From: Geobacillus subterraneus
GTDB taxonomy: Bacteria > Bacillota > Bacilli > Bacillales > Anoxybacillaceae
Direction: 5' to 3'
Assembly: GCF_001618685.1 (NCBI RefSeq)
Contig: NZ_CP014342.1
Location: 558,001-622,000, forward strand
DNA: 64,000 nt
Shown here: one piece after another, positions 55,690-64,000 of the stretch
How positions within the stretch are numbered: position 1 is the first letter of the stretch
How the letters are laid out: every line of letters starts with the position of its first letter
Made by a program: the position numbers and the translations under genes
The notes under the pieces: model-generated
Databases searched by the model: none
What the model was told of the DNA's origin: nothing
What the model saw: the letters and a program-made list of their open reading frames with translations, nothing else

Positions 55690-56955
55690 ATGTTTAAATT
55701 TAATGATGAAAAAGGGCAGTTGAAGTGTTCGTTTTGCGGAAAAACGCAAGACCAAGTGCGCAAGCTGGTCGCCGGGCCGGGTGTCTACATTTGCGACGAG
55801 TGCATTGAGCTATGCACAGAGATCGTCGAGGAAGAGCTTGGCAATGAGGAAGAATTTGAGTTTAAAGATGTGCCAAAGCCGTTAGAAATCCGCGAAATTT
55901 TAGATGAATACGTCATCGGCCAGGATGAGGCAAAAAAATCGCTCGCCGTTGCCGTTTACAATCATTATAAACGGATTAACTCCGGCAGCAAAATTGACGA
56001 TGTCGAGCTGTCGAAAAGCAACATTTTGATGATCGGGCCGACCGGAAGCGGGAAAACGCTCTTGGCGCAAACATTGGCGCGCATTTTAAACGTGCCGTTT
56101 GCCATCGCCGATGCGACGTCGCTCACGGAAGCGGGTTATGTCGGTGAGGACGTCGAAAACATTTTGCTGAAGCTCATTCAGGCGGCTGACTACGACGTCG
56201 AACGGGCGGAAAAAGGCATTATTTACATCGATGAAATCGATAAAATCGCCCGCAAATCGGAAAACCCTTCCATTACTCGCGACGTTTCGGGCGAAGGGGT
56301 GCAGCAGGCGCTGCTCAAAATTTTGGAAGGCACGATCGCCAGCGTTCCGCCGCAGGGCGGCCGCAAACATCCGCATCAGGAGTTCATCCAAATCGACACG
56401 ACGAACATTTTGTTCATTTGCGGCGGGGCGTTTGACGGCATCGAGCCGATCATCAAGCGCCGCCTCGGCAAAAAAGTGATCGGGTTCGGTGCGGAAATGA
56501 ACCAAGCCGATGTTGATGAGAAAAACTTGCTGTCGAAAGTGCTGCCGGAAGATTTACTCAAATTCGGGCTTATTCCGGAGTTTATCGGCCGTCTCCCAGT
56601 CATTACGACGCTTGAGCCGCTCGATGAACAAGCGCTGATTGACATTTTAACGAAACCGAAAAACGCTATTATCAAGCAGTACCAGAAAATGCTCGAGCTT
56701 GACGGCGTTGAACTGGAGTTTGAAGAAGCGGCGCTCCGCGAAATCGCCAAAAAAGCGATCGAACGGAAAACGGGTGCGCGCGGCCTCCGTTCGATCATCG
56801 AAGGCATTATGCTTGATGTCATGTTTGAGCTTCCATCGCGCGAAGATGTGCAAAAATGCATCATTACGCTCGATACCGTGCGCGGCACAAAACCGCCGAA
56901 ACTCATCCGTCACGACGGCACGGTGGTCGAACACGAACGGAAAACGTCCGCTTAA
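55690..56955 (+). CDS. clpX: ATP-dependent Clp protease ATP-binding subunit ClpX
   Basis: AAA+ unfoldase that feeds substrates to ClpP. The 421-residue protein has the N-terminal C4 zinc finger (CSFCGKTQ near 11-18 and ICDECIELC near 35-43), Walker [14 protein letters not shown] near 115-127, Walker [12 protein letters not shown] near 177-187, the RKH pore-loop region [12 protein letters not shown] near 222-233, and the IGF loop [11 protein letters not shown] near 263-273, which docks on ClpP. The ATG at 55690 behind AAGGGGTGAATCAC is used rather than the GTG nine bases upstream, because it matches the family N-terminus. Confidence 0.97.
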   Translation: MFKFNDEKGQLKCSFCGKTQDQVRKLVAGPGVYICDECIELCTEIVEEELGNEEEFEFKDVPKPLEIREILDEYVIGQDEAKKSLAVAVYNHYKRINSGSKIDDVELSKSNILMIGPTGSGKTLLAQTLARILNVPFAIADATSLTEAGYVGEDVENILLKLIQAADYDVERAEKGIIYIDEIDKIARKSENPSITRDVSGEGVQQALLKILEGTIASVPPQGGRKHPHQEFIQIDTTNILFICGGAFDGIEPIIKRRLGKKVIGFGAEMNQADVDEKNLLSKVLPEDLLKFGLIPEFIGRLPVITTLEPLDEQALIDILTKPKNAIIKQYQKMLELDGVELEFEEAALREIAKKAIERKTGARGLRSIIEGIMLDVMFELPSREDVQKCIITLDTVRGTKPPKLIRHDGTVVEHERKTSA

Positions 56956-56956
56956 T

Positions 56957-56990
56957 AAGGAAACCGCCTTTTACGGCGGTTTCTTTTTTT
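56957..56990 (+). terminator. First of two tandem terminators after clpX
   Basis: GGAAACCGCC pairs with GGCGGTTTC across a six-base loop, then TTTTTTT. Confidence 0.92.
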
Positions 56991-57005
56991 GACGGCATGC
57001 CCGAA

Positions 57006-57026
57006 GCGCCAGGCGGCGCTTTTTTT
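57006..57026 (+). terminator. Second tandem terminator after clpX
   Basis: GCGCC (57006-57010) pairs with GGCGC (57015-57019), then seven T residues ending one base before the sigma-F -35 of lonB. Confidence 0.75.
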
Positions 57027-57056
57027 GTTTATTCCCGCCGGTTCGCGGAGATACTA
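57027..57056 (+). promoter_or_regulatory. Sigma-F promoter of lonB
   Basis: GTTTA (57027-57031), 15 bp and GGAGATACTA (57047-57056) fit the sigma-F pattern GYWTA-N15-GGnRAnAnTw at every position, implying transcription in the early forespore. Confidence 0.8.
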
Positions 57057-57096
57057 TCATACTACATACTACTTGAAGGCAGGAGGATATCGGGGC

Positions 57097-58773
57097 ATGG
57101 ATTGGACGAATATCGTGCTTGTGATTCAGTTGTTTTTCGGGGTCATCATCGGCCTTTATTTTTGGAATTTGCTCAAAGGACAGCGCGTGCAAAAAGTATC
57201 CATCGATAAAGAATCGCGCAAAGAGATGGAGCAGCTCCGCAAGCTGCGCTCCATTTCGCTGACCGAGCCGCTCGCGGAAAAAGTGCGGCCGAAACGTTTT
57301 GACGATATCGTCGGCCAGGAAGATGGGATCAAGGCGCTCAAAGCGGCGCTGTGCGGGCCGAACCCGCAACATGTCATCATTTACGGACCGCCCGGCGTCG
57401 GCAAGACGGCTGCAGCCCGGCTTGTGTTGGAAGAAGCGAAAAAAAACCCGCTCTCCCCGTTTAACAAAAATGCTGTATTCGTTGAGCTTGACGCGACGAC
57501 GGCGCGCTTTGACGAGCGCGGCATCGCCGATCCGCTCATCGGCTCGGTGCATGACCCGATCTATCAAGGGGCCGGGGCGATGGGACAGGCCGGCATTCCT
57601 CAGCCGAAGCAAGGGGCGGTGACGAACGCCCATGGCGGCGTTTTGTTTATTGATGAAATTGGCGAACTCCATCCGATTCAAATGAACAAGCTGCTCAAAG
57701 TGCTTGAGGATCGGAAAGTGTTTTTTGAAAGCGCCTATTACAGCAAAGAAAACCCGCAAATTCCAAGCCATATTCACGACATTTTCCAAAACGGACTGCC
57801 GGCCGATTTCCGCCTTGTCGGGGCGACGACGCGAACGCCAAACGAGATTCCTCCGGCCATTCGTTCCCGTTGTTTAGAAGTGTTTTTCCGTGAATTGGAT
57901 CAAGACGAAATCGCCTTGATCGCTAAAAAAGCGGCGGAAAAAATCCGCCTGAACGTCTCCGAAAGCGGCATTCGCCTCCTTGCCGCCTACGCGCGCAACG
58001 GGCGGGAAGCAGTCAACATGATGCAGATCGCCGCCGGCCTCGCCATTACGGAAAATCGGGAGAAAATTTTAGATAAGGATATCGAATGGGTCATTCACTC
58101 AAGCCAAATGGCCCCGCGCTACGAAAAGAAAATCGCTTCCGCTCCGGCTGTCGGCGTTGTGAACGGCTTGGCGGTGTACGGGCCGAACACCGGCGCGCTT
58201 CTCGAAATCGAAGTGACCGCCCTGCCGGCGAAAGGAAAAGGATCCATCAATGTGACCGGCATTGTCGAGGAAGAAAGCATCGGCAGTCCGGAAAAATCGG
58301 TGCGCCGCAAAAGTATGGCGCGCGGCTCAGCGGAAAATGTCATTACCGTGCTGCGCGCGATGGGCGTGCCGGCGGATCGCTACGATATTCATGTCAACTT
58401 TCCGGGCGGGGTGCCGGTTGACGGCCCCTCGGCTGGGGTGGCGATCGCGGTTGGCATTTATTCAGCCATTTACCAGCTGCCGGTCGATCATACTGTCGCG
58501 ATGACCGGCGAAATCAGCATCCGCGGCTATGTCAAGCCAGTCGGCGGTGTGTTTGCCAAAATCAAAGCAGCCAAGCAAGCCGGAGCGAAAAAAGTCATTA
58601 TCCCGATTGAGAACATGCAATCGCTGTTGCGGGAAGTGAGCGGCATTCAAATTATCGCCGTCCGCCGCCTCGAGGAAGCGCTCGTCCATGTGTTCGGCGA
58701 AGAAGCGCTCCGTCGGGGAACCGCATTTTTGCCGGCTGCTGCCGCCGATCGCTCGGGGAAAAAGCTCGTATAA
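57097..58773 (+). CDS. lonB: Forespore ATP-dependent protease LonB
   Basis: Sporulation-specific Lon protease, 558 residues. The N-terminal membrane helix (IVLVIQLFFGVIIGLYFWNL, about 5-24) replaces the large Lon substrate domain. The AAA+ module has Walker [15 protein letters not shown] near 98-111, Walker B GGVLFIDEIGELH near 183-195 and an arginine finger near PPAIRSRCLEVFF. The protease domain carries catalytic Ser in PVDGPSAGVAIAVG near 441-454 and Lys in YVKPVGGVFAKIKAAKQAGA near 475-494. ATG 57097 follows AGGAGGATATCGGGGC. Its sigma-F promoter abuts a terminator. It lies upstream of the housekeeping lonA, as in Bacillus. Confidence 0.96.
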   Translation: MDWTNIVLVIQLFFGVIIGLYFWNLLKGQRVQKVSIDKESRKEMEQLRKLRSISLTEPLAEKVRPKRFDDIVGQEDGIKALKAALCGPNPQHVIIYGPPGVGKTAAARLVLEEAKKNPLSPFNKNAVFVELDATTARFDERGIADPLIGSVHDPIYQGAGAMGQAGIPQPKQGAVTNAHGGVLFIDEIGELHPIQMNKLLKVLEDRKVFFESAYYSKENPQIPSHIHDIFQNGLPADFRLVGATTRTPNEIPPAIRSRCLEVFFRELDQDEIALIAKKAAEKIRLNVSESGIRLLAAYARNGREAVNMMQIAAGLAITENREKILDKDIEWVIHSSQMAPRYEKKIASAPAVGVVNGLAVYGPNTGALLEIEVTALPAKGKGSINVTGIVEEESIGSPEKSVRRKSMARGSAENVITVLRAMGVPADRYDIHVNFPGGVPVDGPSAGVAIAVGIYSAIYQLPVDHTVAMTGEISIRGYVKPVGGVFAKIKAAKQAGAKKVIIPIENMQSLLREVSGIQIIAVRRLEEALVHVFGEEALRRGTAFLPAAAADRSGKKLV

Positions 58774-58978
58774 GCCAAGGATGGGCGATGGACGGGAGAC
58801 GTGCGTCCGCCTGCCTCGGGCGGCTGCGGGGCACACCGTTTCGTATGCAGCTGGCGAAGGGGCGGAATCGATAGGTTGACCAGTTGTCAGCACACGGCTT
58901 CGGCGCAAGCGGATGATCGCCGGAGTCGGTTTTTCTTTGCCCGTAAACAACGGCCGCCCCTTTTGGCGTTCGTCAAAT

Positions 58979-59008
58979 TTTACAAATCCGGCCGTCGTAC
59001 TATACAAT
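58979..59008 (+). promoter_or_regulatory. Candidate sigma-A promoter of lonA
   Basis: TTTACA (58979-58984), 18 bp and TACAAT (59003-59008). The preceding 58774-58978 shows no gene; a TTCGGCG/CGCCGGA hairpin (58899-58924) before a T-run may end lonB. Confidence 0.5.
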
Positions 59009-59042
59009 AAACGAATAGAAGCGAGATATGGAGGTGTTCGGC

Positions 59043-61370
59043 GTGAACGGAAAGAAAAAGGAGACGGCGGTCCCGCTTTTGCCGCTGCGGGGGCTGCTTG
59101 TGTTTCCGACGATGGTGCTCCACTTGGACGTCGGGCGCGAGAAATCGGTGAAAGCGCTCGAACAGGCGATGGTCGAGGACCATATGATTTTGCTGACGTC
59201 GCAAAAAGATGTCGCCGTCGACGAACCGGACATGGACGACTTATATAGAATGGGGACGATCGCGCGCGTCAAGCAGCTGTTGAAACTGCCGAACGGCACG
59301 TTCCGCGTGCTTGTCGAAGGCATCGCCCGGGCGCTGATCACCGAAGTCGTCAGCGAGGAGCCGTATTTTTCTGTCAAGGTCGAAAAGTTTGCCGACCGGG
59401 CGGCGAAAGATCTAGAAGACGAGGCGCTCAAACGGACGATGCTCGAATATTTCGAGCAGTACATAAACTTGTCCAAGCGGTTGTCGGCTGACATTTACGC
59501 TTCGATCGTCGACATTGATGAGCCGGGGCGGATGGCCGATATTATCGCCTCGCATTTGCCGCTCAAGCTCGAAGAAAAACAGCGCATTTTAGAAACGATC
59601 GACGTCAAGGAACGGCTGAATCAAATTATTCAAATTTTGCACAACGAGAAAGAAGTGCTCCAGCTTGAGAAAAAAATTAGCGCCCGCGTCAAACAGTCGA
59701 TGGAGCGGACGCAAAAAGAGTATTATTTGCGCGAGCAAATGAAAGCCATTCAAAAAGAGCTCGGCGAAAAAGAAGGAAAAACGGGTGAAGTCGAGACGCT
59801 CAAAGAGAAAATCGAAGCGGCCGGCATGCCCGAACACGTGAAAGAAACGGCGCTCAAGGAGCTTGACCGCTATGAAAAAATTCCGGCGACATCGGCCGAA
59901 AGCGCGGTCATCCGCAACTACTTAGATTGGCTCATCGCTTTGCCGTGGTCGAAAGAAACGGAAGACATTCACGACATTAAACGAGCGGAGGCGATTTTAA
60001 ACGAAGAGCATTACGGGCTCGATAAGGTGAAAGAGCGGGTGCTCGAGTTTTTGTCGGTGCAGCAGCTGACCCAATCGTTAAAAGGACCGATTCTTTGCCT
60101 CGCCGGACCGCCGGGGGTCGGAAAAACGTCGCTTGCCCGCTCGATCGCCAAAGCGCTCGGCCGCCGTTTCGTGCGCATGTCGCTCGGCGGCGTGCGCGAT
60201 GAATCGGAAATTCGCGGCCATCGCCGCACGTATGTCGGGGCGATGCCGGGCCGCATCATTCAAGGAATGAAAAAAGCAGGCACGATCAATCCGGTCTTTT
60301 TGCTCGATGAAATCGACAAAATGTCAAGCGACTTCCGCGGCGACCCGTCTGCGGCCATGCTTGAGGTGCTTGACCCGGAACAAAACCATACGTTCAGCGA
60401 CCATTATATCGAAGAGCCGTACGATTTATCGAAAGTGATGTTTATCGCCACCGCCAACAATTTGGCGACAATTCCGCAGCCGCTTTTGGATCGGATGGAA
60501 GTCATTCACATTCCGGGCTATACGGAAGTGGAAAAGCTGCATATCGCCAAACGGCATTTGCTGCCGAAGCAGCTGGCTGAGCACGGACTAAAAAAGGCGG
60601 CGCTCCAAGTTCGTGATGATGCGATGTTGGCCATCATCCGCCATTACACGCGTGAAGCCGGCGTGCGGGAGCTTGAGCGGCAGCTGGCTGCCATTTGCCG
60701 GAAAGCGGCCCGCCTCATCGTCTCCGGCGAGAAAAAGCGGGTGGTAGTTACGGAAAATAATGTCGAAGAGTTTTTAGGGAAGCGAAAATATCGTTATGGT
60801 CAGGCGGAAGCGGAGGACCAAATTGGGGTGGCGACCGGGCTTGCGTACACGGCGTTTGGCGGCGATACGCTCGCCATCGAAGTGTCGCTCGCGAAAGGAA
60901 ACGGCAAGCTCGTTTTGACCGGCAAGCTCGGCGATGTGATGAAAGAATCAGCGCAGGCGGCGTTCAGCTACGTGCGTTCGCGCGCCGAGGAGCTCGGCAT
61001 CGACCCGAAATTTCACGAAACGTACGACATCCATATTCACGTTCCGGAAGGCGCCGTGCCAAAAGACGGGCCGTCTGCAGGCATTACGATCGCCACCGCA
61101 CTCATTTCCGCGCTGACGGGCAAGCCGGTGAGCCGCTTTGTTGGCATGACCGGCGAAATTACGCTGCGCGGCCGCGTGCTTCCGATCGGCGGCTTAAAAG
61201 AGAAAACGTTAAGCGCCCACCGTGCCGGACTGAAAACGGTCATTTTGCCGAAAGACAATGAGAAAGACTTGGCTGACATTCCAGACACGGTAACGCGCGA
61301 TTTGCGTTTTGTGCTCGTCTCCCATCTCGATGAGGTGCTGCCGCATGCGCTTGTGGGGTGGAAACGGTGA
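59043..61370 (+). CDS. lonA: ATP-dependent protease La (LonA)
   Basis: Housekeeping quality-control protease, 775 residues. The N-terminal substrate domain starts [20 protein letters not shown] (about 11-30). A helical linker runs near 185-245 with [20 protein letters not shown]. The AAA+ domain has Walker [14 protein letters not shown] near 354-366 and Walker [14 protein letters not shown] near 418-430. The C-terminal protease domain has the Ser dyad partner in [17 protein letters not shown] near 672-688 and Lys in [14 protein letters not shown] near 714-727. GTG 59043 is chosen because GGAGGTG lies eight bases ahead; ATG 59028 overlaps that site. Its stop overlaps the engB start. Confidence 0.96.
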   Translation: MNGKKKETAVPLLPLRGLLVFPTMVLHLDVGREKSVKALEQAMVEDHMILLTSQKDVAVDEPDMDDLYRMGTIARVKQLLKLPNGTFRVLVEGIARALITEVVSEEPYFSVKVEKFADRAAKDLEDEALKRTMLEYFEQYINLSKRLSADIYASIVDIDEPGRMADIIASHLPLKLEEKQRILETIDVKERLNQIIQILHNEKEVLQLEKKISARVKQSMERTQKEYYLREQMKAIQKELGEKEGKTGEVETLKEKIEAAGMPEHVKETALKELDRYEKIPATSAESAVIRNYLDWLIALPWSKETEDIHDIKRAEAILNEEHYGLDKVKERVLEFLSVQQLTQSLKGPILCLAGPPGVGKTSLARSIAKALGRRFVRMSLGGVRDESEIRGHRRTYVGAMPGRIIQGMKKAGTINPVFLLDEIDKMSSDFRGDPSAAMLEVLDPEQNHTFSDHYIEEPYDLSKVMFIATANNLATIPQPLLDRMEVIHIPGYTEVEKLHIAKRHLLPKQLAEHGLKKAALQVRDDAMLAIIRHYTREAGVRELERQLAAICRKAARLIVSGEKKRVVVTENNVEEFLGKRKYRYGQAEAEDQIGVATGLAYTAFGGDTLAIEVSLAKGNGKLVLTGKLGDVMKESAQAAFSYVRSRAEELGIDPKFHETYDIHIHVPEGAVPKDGPSAGITIATALISALTGKPVSRFVGMTGEITLRGRVLPIGGLKEKTLSAHRAGLKTVILPKDNEKDLADIPDTVTRDLRFVLVSHLDEVLPHALVGWKR

Positions 61371-61954
61371 ACGTGACGAAAGCGGAACTCGTGATCAGCG
61401 CTGTCAAACCGGAGCAATATCCGGACGGCGGGCGGCCGGAAGTGGCGCTCGCCGGCCGCTCAAACGTCGGCAAATCGTCATTTATCAACAAAATGATCAA
61501 TCGAAAAAACTTGGCGCGCACCTCATCAAAGCCAGGCAAAACACAGACGTTGAACTTTTATTTGATTAACGATTCGTTTTACTTTGTCGACGTGCCTGGC
61601 TACGGGTTTGCCCGCGTGTCCAAGCAGGAGCGGCAAAAATGGGGAAAAATGATGGAGACGTATTTTACGACGCGCGAGACGCTCAAAGCGGCGCTGTTGC
61701 TTGTCGATTTGCGCCACCCGCCGACAAAAGACGATGTCATGATGTATGAGTTTTTCAAACATTACGAGATTCCCGTCATTGTCATTGCAACGAAAGCGGA
61801 TAAAGTGCCGCGCGGCAAGCAGCAAAGCCATGCGAAAATCGCGCGTGAAACGCTGGGGTTGGCGGCCGGGGACTTGCTCATTTTGTTTTCCGCCGAGACT
61901 GGGCAAGGAAAAGCGGAAGCGTGGGCGGCGCTCTTGCCGTTTTTGACCGAGTGA
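61367..61954 (+). CDS. engB: Ribosome-biogenesis GTPase EngB/YsxC
   Basis: Essential GTPase acting late in 50S subunit assembly. The 195-residue protein has G1 [16 protein letters not shown] near 31-46, switch [17 protein letters not shown] near 57-72, G3 [13 protein letters not shown] near 77-89, G4 [11 protein letters not shown] near 143-153 and a late G5-like [10 protein letters not shown] near 175-184. The start GTG 61367 overlaps the lonA stop (GTGA), so it is translationally coupled to the protease gene. A terminator follows, shared with the convergent downstream gene. Confidence 0.96.
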   Translation: MNVTKAELVISAVKPEQYPDGGRPEVALAGRSNVGKSSFINKMINRKNLARTSSKPGKTQTLNFYLINDSFYFVDVPGYGFARVSKQERQKWGKMMETYFTTRETLKAALLLVDLRHPPTKDDVMMYEFFKHYEIPVIVIATKADKVPRGKQQSHAKIARETLGLAAGDLLILFSAETGQGKAEAWAALLPFLTE

Positions 61955-61986
61955 CAAAACGAAATCGGCATATATGGCAGCGGTGG

Positions 61987-62022
61987 AAAAGGTGTCCCGA
62001 TCGCTCGAGACACCTTCTTTTC
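61987..62022. terminator. Terminator between convergent engB and the LiaI-like gene
   Basis: GAAAAGGTGTC pairs with GACACCTTCTTTTC. An A-run and a T-run flank the stem, so it can stop transcription from both sides. Confidence 0.85.
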
Positions 62023-62030
62023 GTTTCCGG

Positions 62031-62516
62031 CTACCTCCGTTTGGCCCATAGTACGTAAATGCCGAGGACGATGAGCCCGAGCGGCCAAAACTTCCAGACG
62101 GAAGAAAGGCCGGTTTGGACGAGGTGAAACAGCGGCTGGCCGCGGCCGGAGAACGTCAGCACAACGGCGAGAAGCAAAAAAAATGCGCCGAAGCCGGCGC
62201 CGCTTTTTTGTTTGCGGCTGCTGGCGAAAAAGGAGAGCGCGATGATGAAAAAAAACATGTTTGCGCCATGGGGCCAGGACGGAAAGGCGTTCGCAAGCAA
62301 CAGCTCGACGCCGAAGCCGAACAAAAGAAAGCCGGGGAAGACATAATGGTACTCGCGCGCCGAATACGCCTGCCCGAGCAAGGCGGCGCCGCAAATGGCG
62401 AGCAAAGCCGGCCACCCTTGGAGGAAGCGGAGCAACGGAATCGCCATTTGCCCGGCGAGAAAGTACAACCCGAGGCCGATAAACAAGATGCCGGAGAAAG
62501 CGGTTCTGTTTTTCAC
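62031..62516 (-). CDS. Small membrane protein resembling LiaI/LiaF-type TM domains
   Basis: A 161-residue protein with about five membrane helices and a short basic tail (LWAKRR). It opens KNRTAFSGILFIGLGLYFLA, then WPALLAICGAALLGQAY, FPGFLLFGFGVELLLANAF, NMFFFIIALSFFASSRK and a final WPLGLIVLGIYVLW. The repeated WPLxLIxLG pattern is typical of DUF5668/LiaF-like membrane domains. GTG 62516 is preferred: GGGGGACACGATC precedes it, whereas the ATG 30 bases upstream (62546) has no ribosome site. It has no partner genes beside it and is convergent with engB and divergent from hemA. Function unknown; an envelope-stress accessory is a guess. Confidence 0.65.
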   Translation of the reverse strand: MKNRTAFSGILFIGLGLYFLAGQMAIPLLRFLQGWPALLAICGAALLGQAYSAREYHYVFPGFLLFGFGVELLLANAFPSWPHGANMFFFIIALSFFASSRKQKSGAGFGAFFLLLAVVLTFSGRGQPLFHLVQTGLSSVWKFWPLGLIVLGIYVLWAKRR

Positions 62517-62564
62517 GATCGTGTCCCCCGTTTCCCATTTAGACATGTTTATGGTAGAATGATC

Positions 62565-62576
62565 ACTGTATACAGT
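62565..62576. promoter_or_regulatory. Palindrome between the LiaI-like gene and hemA
   Basis: ACTGTATACAGT is a perfect 12-bp palindrome, with outer TGAT/ATCA extending it imperfectly. It lies 48 bp upstream of the LiaI-like start and about 62 bp upstream of the hemA -10. Confidence 0.4.
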
Positions 62577-62634
62577 TTATCATAGCTCGCGATCGATGTT
62601 CACAATTTTTTCAAACCGGAACGATGGACGTCTA

Positions 62635-62643
62635 TGTTATAAT
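62635..62643 (+). promoter_or_regulatory. Extended -10 promoter of hemA
   Basis: TGTTATAAT with TATAAT at 62638-62643; the -35 is weak. Confidence 0.55.
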
Positions 62644-62680
62644 AATAGAAGGGATTTGGCTAAGAAGGGGGGATTGCACC

Positions 62681-64000
62681 GTGCAGATCATCGTGGTTGG
62701 CGTCAATTATAAAACCGCCCCTATAGAAATTCGGGAAAAGTTGGCGTTTGGCGAGGCGGAGCTCGGCGAGGCGATGACAAAGCTCGCTAAGCAAAAAAGC
62801 ATCCTCGAAAACGTCATCGTGTCAACGTGCAACCGGACGGAAATTTACGCGGTCGTCGATCAACTGCATACCGGCCGTTACTATATAAAAGCGTTTTTAG
62901 CCGACTGGTTCGGGATGGAAGCGGAAGCGATCGCCCCGTATTTGCTTGTCTTTGAAGGGGAGGCGGCTGCGGGACATTTGTTCCGCGTAGCTGCCGGCCT
63001 CGATTCGATGGTGCTCGGAGAAACGCAAATTTTAGGACAAGTGAAACACAGTTATTTGCTCGCTCAAGAGCTTGGAACGAGCGGCACGATTTTTAACCAC
63101 CTGTTTAAACAGGCGGTGACGTTCGCCAAACGCGCCCATTCGGAAACCGGGATCGGCGCGCATGCCGTGTCGGTCAGCTATGCGGCTGTCGAATTGGCCA
63201 AGAAAATTTTCGGCCATCTCAACGGCAAACATGTCCTCATTATCGGTGCCGGGAAAATGGGAACGCTGGCAGCCCAAAACTTGTACGGCAACGGTGTCGG
63301 CAAAGTGACCGTCGTCAACCGGACGCTTGACAAAGCGAAGCAGCTCGCGGCGCAATTTTCTGGCGAGGCGAAACCGCTCAGCGAATTGTCGTGCGCGTTG
63401 CTCGAAGCGGATATCGTCATCAGCTCGACGGGTGCGAAAGGCTATATGTTAACGAAAGAGATGATGGCGCCGCTTGAGAAAATGCGGAAAGGCCGCCCGC
63501 TGTTTATGGTCGACATCGCCGTTCCGCGCGATTTAGACCCGGCGCTCGCCGAACTGGAAACGGTCTTTTTGTATGACATTGACGACTTGCAAGACGTCGT
63601 CGCCGCGAATTTGGCCGAACGGCAAAAGGCTGCCGCCCGCATCGAGACGATGATTGAAACGGAACTGGCAGCGTTTGGCCAATGGCTGCAGACGCTCGGC
63701 GTCGTGCCGGTCATCGCAGCGCTGCGCGAAAAAGCGCTCGCCATTCAGGCGGAAACGATGAAAAGCTTGGAACGGAAGCTGCCCCATTTGTCGGAGCGCG
63801 ATCGGAAAGTGCTGAACAAACATACGAAAAGCATTATTAACCAGCTGCTCCGCGACCCGATTTTGCAGGCGAAGGAGCTTGCCGTCGGTCCGAACGCCGA
63901 CGAAGCGCTTCAGCTGTTTATGAAAATTTTTAATATCGAAGATGCGGTGAAAGCAGAGCAACGGAACGCGCAGCAGGCGGAAGGGCAGTTGCGGGATGAG
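62681..64000 (+). CDS. hemA: Glutamyl-tRNA reductase, 3'-truncated by the window
   Basis: First committed step of tetrapyrrole synthesis: reduces Glu-tRNA to glutamate-1-semialdehyde with NADPH. The frame is open from GTG 62681 (behind AAGGGGGG) to the last base, 440 codons, and Bacillus HemA is about 455, so only a short tail is missing. Visible are [18 protein letters not shown] (6-23), the catalytic Cys50 in [19 protein letters not shown], the substrate region [16 protein letters not shown] near 108-123, the NADPH motif [19 protein letters not shown] near 186-204, and [12 protein letters not shown] near 280, with a long helical dimerisation domain at the end. It probably starts the hem operon. 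Confidence 0.96.
   Translation, partial: MQIIVVGVNYKTAPIEIREKLAFGEAELGEAMTKLAKQKSILENVIVSTCNRTEIYAVVDQLHTGRYYIKAFLADWFGMEAEAIAPYLLVFEGEAAAGHLFRVAAGLDSMVLGETQILGQVKHSYLLAQELGTSGTIFNHLFKQAVTFAKRAHSETGIGAHAVSVSYAAVELAKKIFGHLNGKHVLIIGAGKMGTLAAQNLYGNGVGKVTVVNRTLDKAKQLAAQFSGEAKPLSELSCALLEADIVISSTGAKGYMLTKEMMAPLEKMRKGRPLFMVDIAVPRDLDPALAELETVFLYDIDDLQDVVAANLAERQKAAARIETMIETELAAFGQWLQTLGVVPVIAALREKALAIQAETMKSLERKLPHLSERDRKVLNKHTKSIINQLLRDPILQAKELAVGPNADEALQLFMKIFNIEDAVKAEQRNAQQAEGQLRDE

Noticed and set aside
58970-58990. CtsR-type heptad repeat before lonA
   Set aside because: Only one good GTCAAA heptad is present; the second heptad does not match, so heat-shock control by CtsR is not supported.
61762-62538. 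258-residue minus-strand frame across the end of engB and the LiaI-like gene
   Set aside because: Arg-rich product without membrane or domain logic; the overlapping LiaI-like frame has a ribosome site and clear helices.

Overview
The window is a stretch of chromosome from a thermophilic, spore-forming Firmicute, very probably Geobacillus or a close relative. The evidence is the GC-rich Bacillus-type coding sequence, the frequent GTG and TTG starts behind strong Shine-Dalgarno (SD) sites, sporulation and germination genes (gerE, gerM, lonB) and a gene order that follows the Bacillus subtilis pheT-to-hemA arc: pheT, rnhC, zapA, cvpA, polX, mutS2, lcfA, fadR, fadB, etfB, etfA, trxA, uvrC, yslB, sdhCAB, gerE, ysmB, racE, gerM, rph, rdgB, ysnB, ilv-leu, ysoA, tig, clpX, lonB, lonA, engB, hemA. 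pheT is cut at the left edge and hemA at the right edge. No tRNA, rRNA, transposase or CRISPR array was seen.

Two blocks interrupt the conserved order. Block 1 (about 1.85-10.5 kb, between pheT and rnhC) holds a solitary molybdate-binding lipoprotein, a fluoride riboswitch driving two overlapping fluoride-channel genes, an AT-rich pair of YibE/F membrane genes on the opposite strand, a MarR repressor with a giant MMPL exporter, and a DJ-1/PfpI protein. Block 2 (about 23.1-31.96 kb, between trxA and uvrC) holds two Fur-box promoters. The first drives a lipoprotein built of three repeats. The second drives a membrane-anchored relative of it plus an FTR1 iron permease. Between them sits a four-gene glycan or glycolipid cassette (epimerase, flippase-like protein, phosphodiesterase, GT2), and a GT39-like membrane protein follows. 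This iron system lacks recognisable EfeO and EfeB and is my best candidate for an under-described system.

The core regions are compact operons. lcfA is followed by a FadR-boxed promoter for fadR-fadB-etfBA (fatty acid beta-oxidation). sdhCAB (succinate dehydrogenase) has a 13-bp leader hairpin. gerE has a textbook sigma-K promoter lying inside an inverted repeat that could hide its ribosome site in read-through RNA. ilvE-ilvBHC-leuABCD (branched-chain amino acids) has cre and CodY-like sites in front and a leucine T-box placed after ilvE. A protein quality-control run (tig, clpX, lonB, lonA) includes a sigma-F promoter for lonB.

All functions are inferred from sequence reading and remembered families. 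No database search was run, and motif positions were counted by hand.
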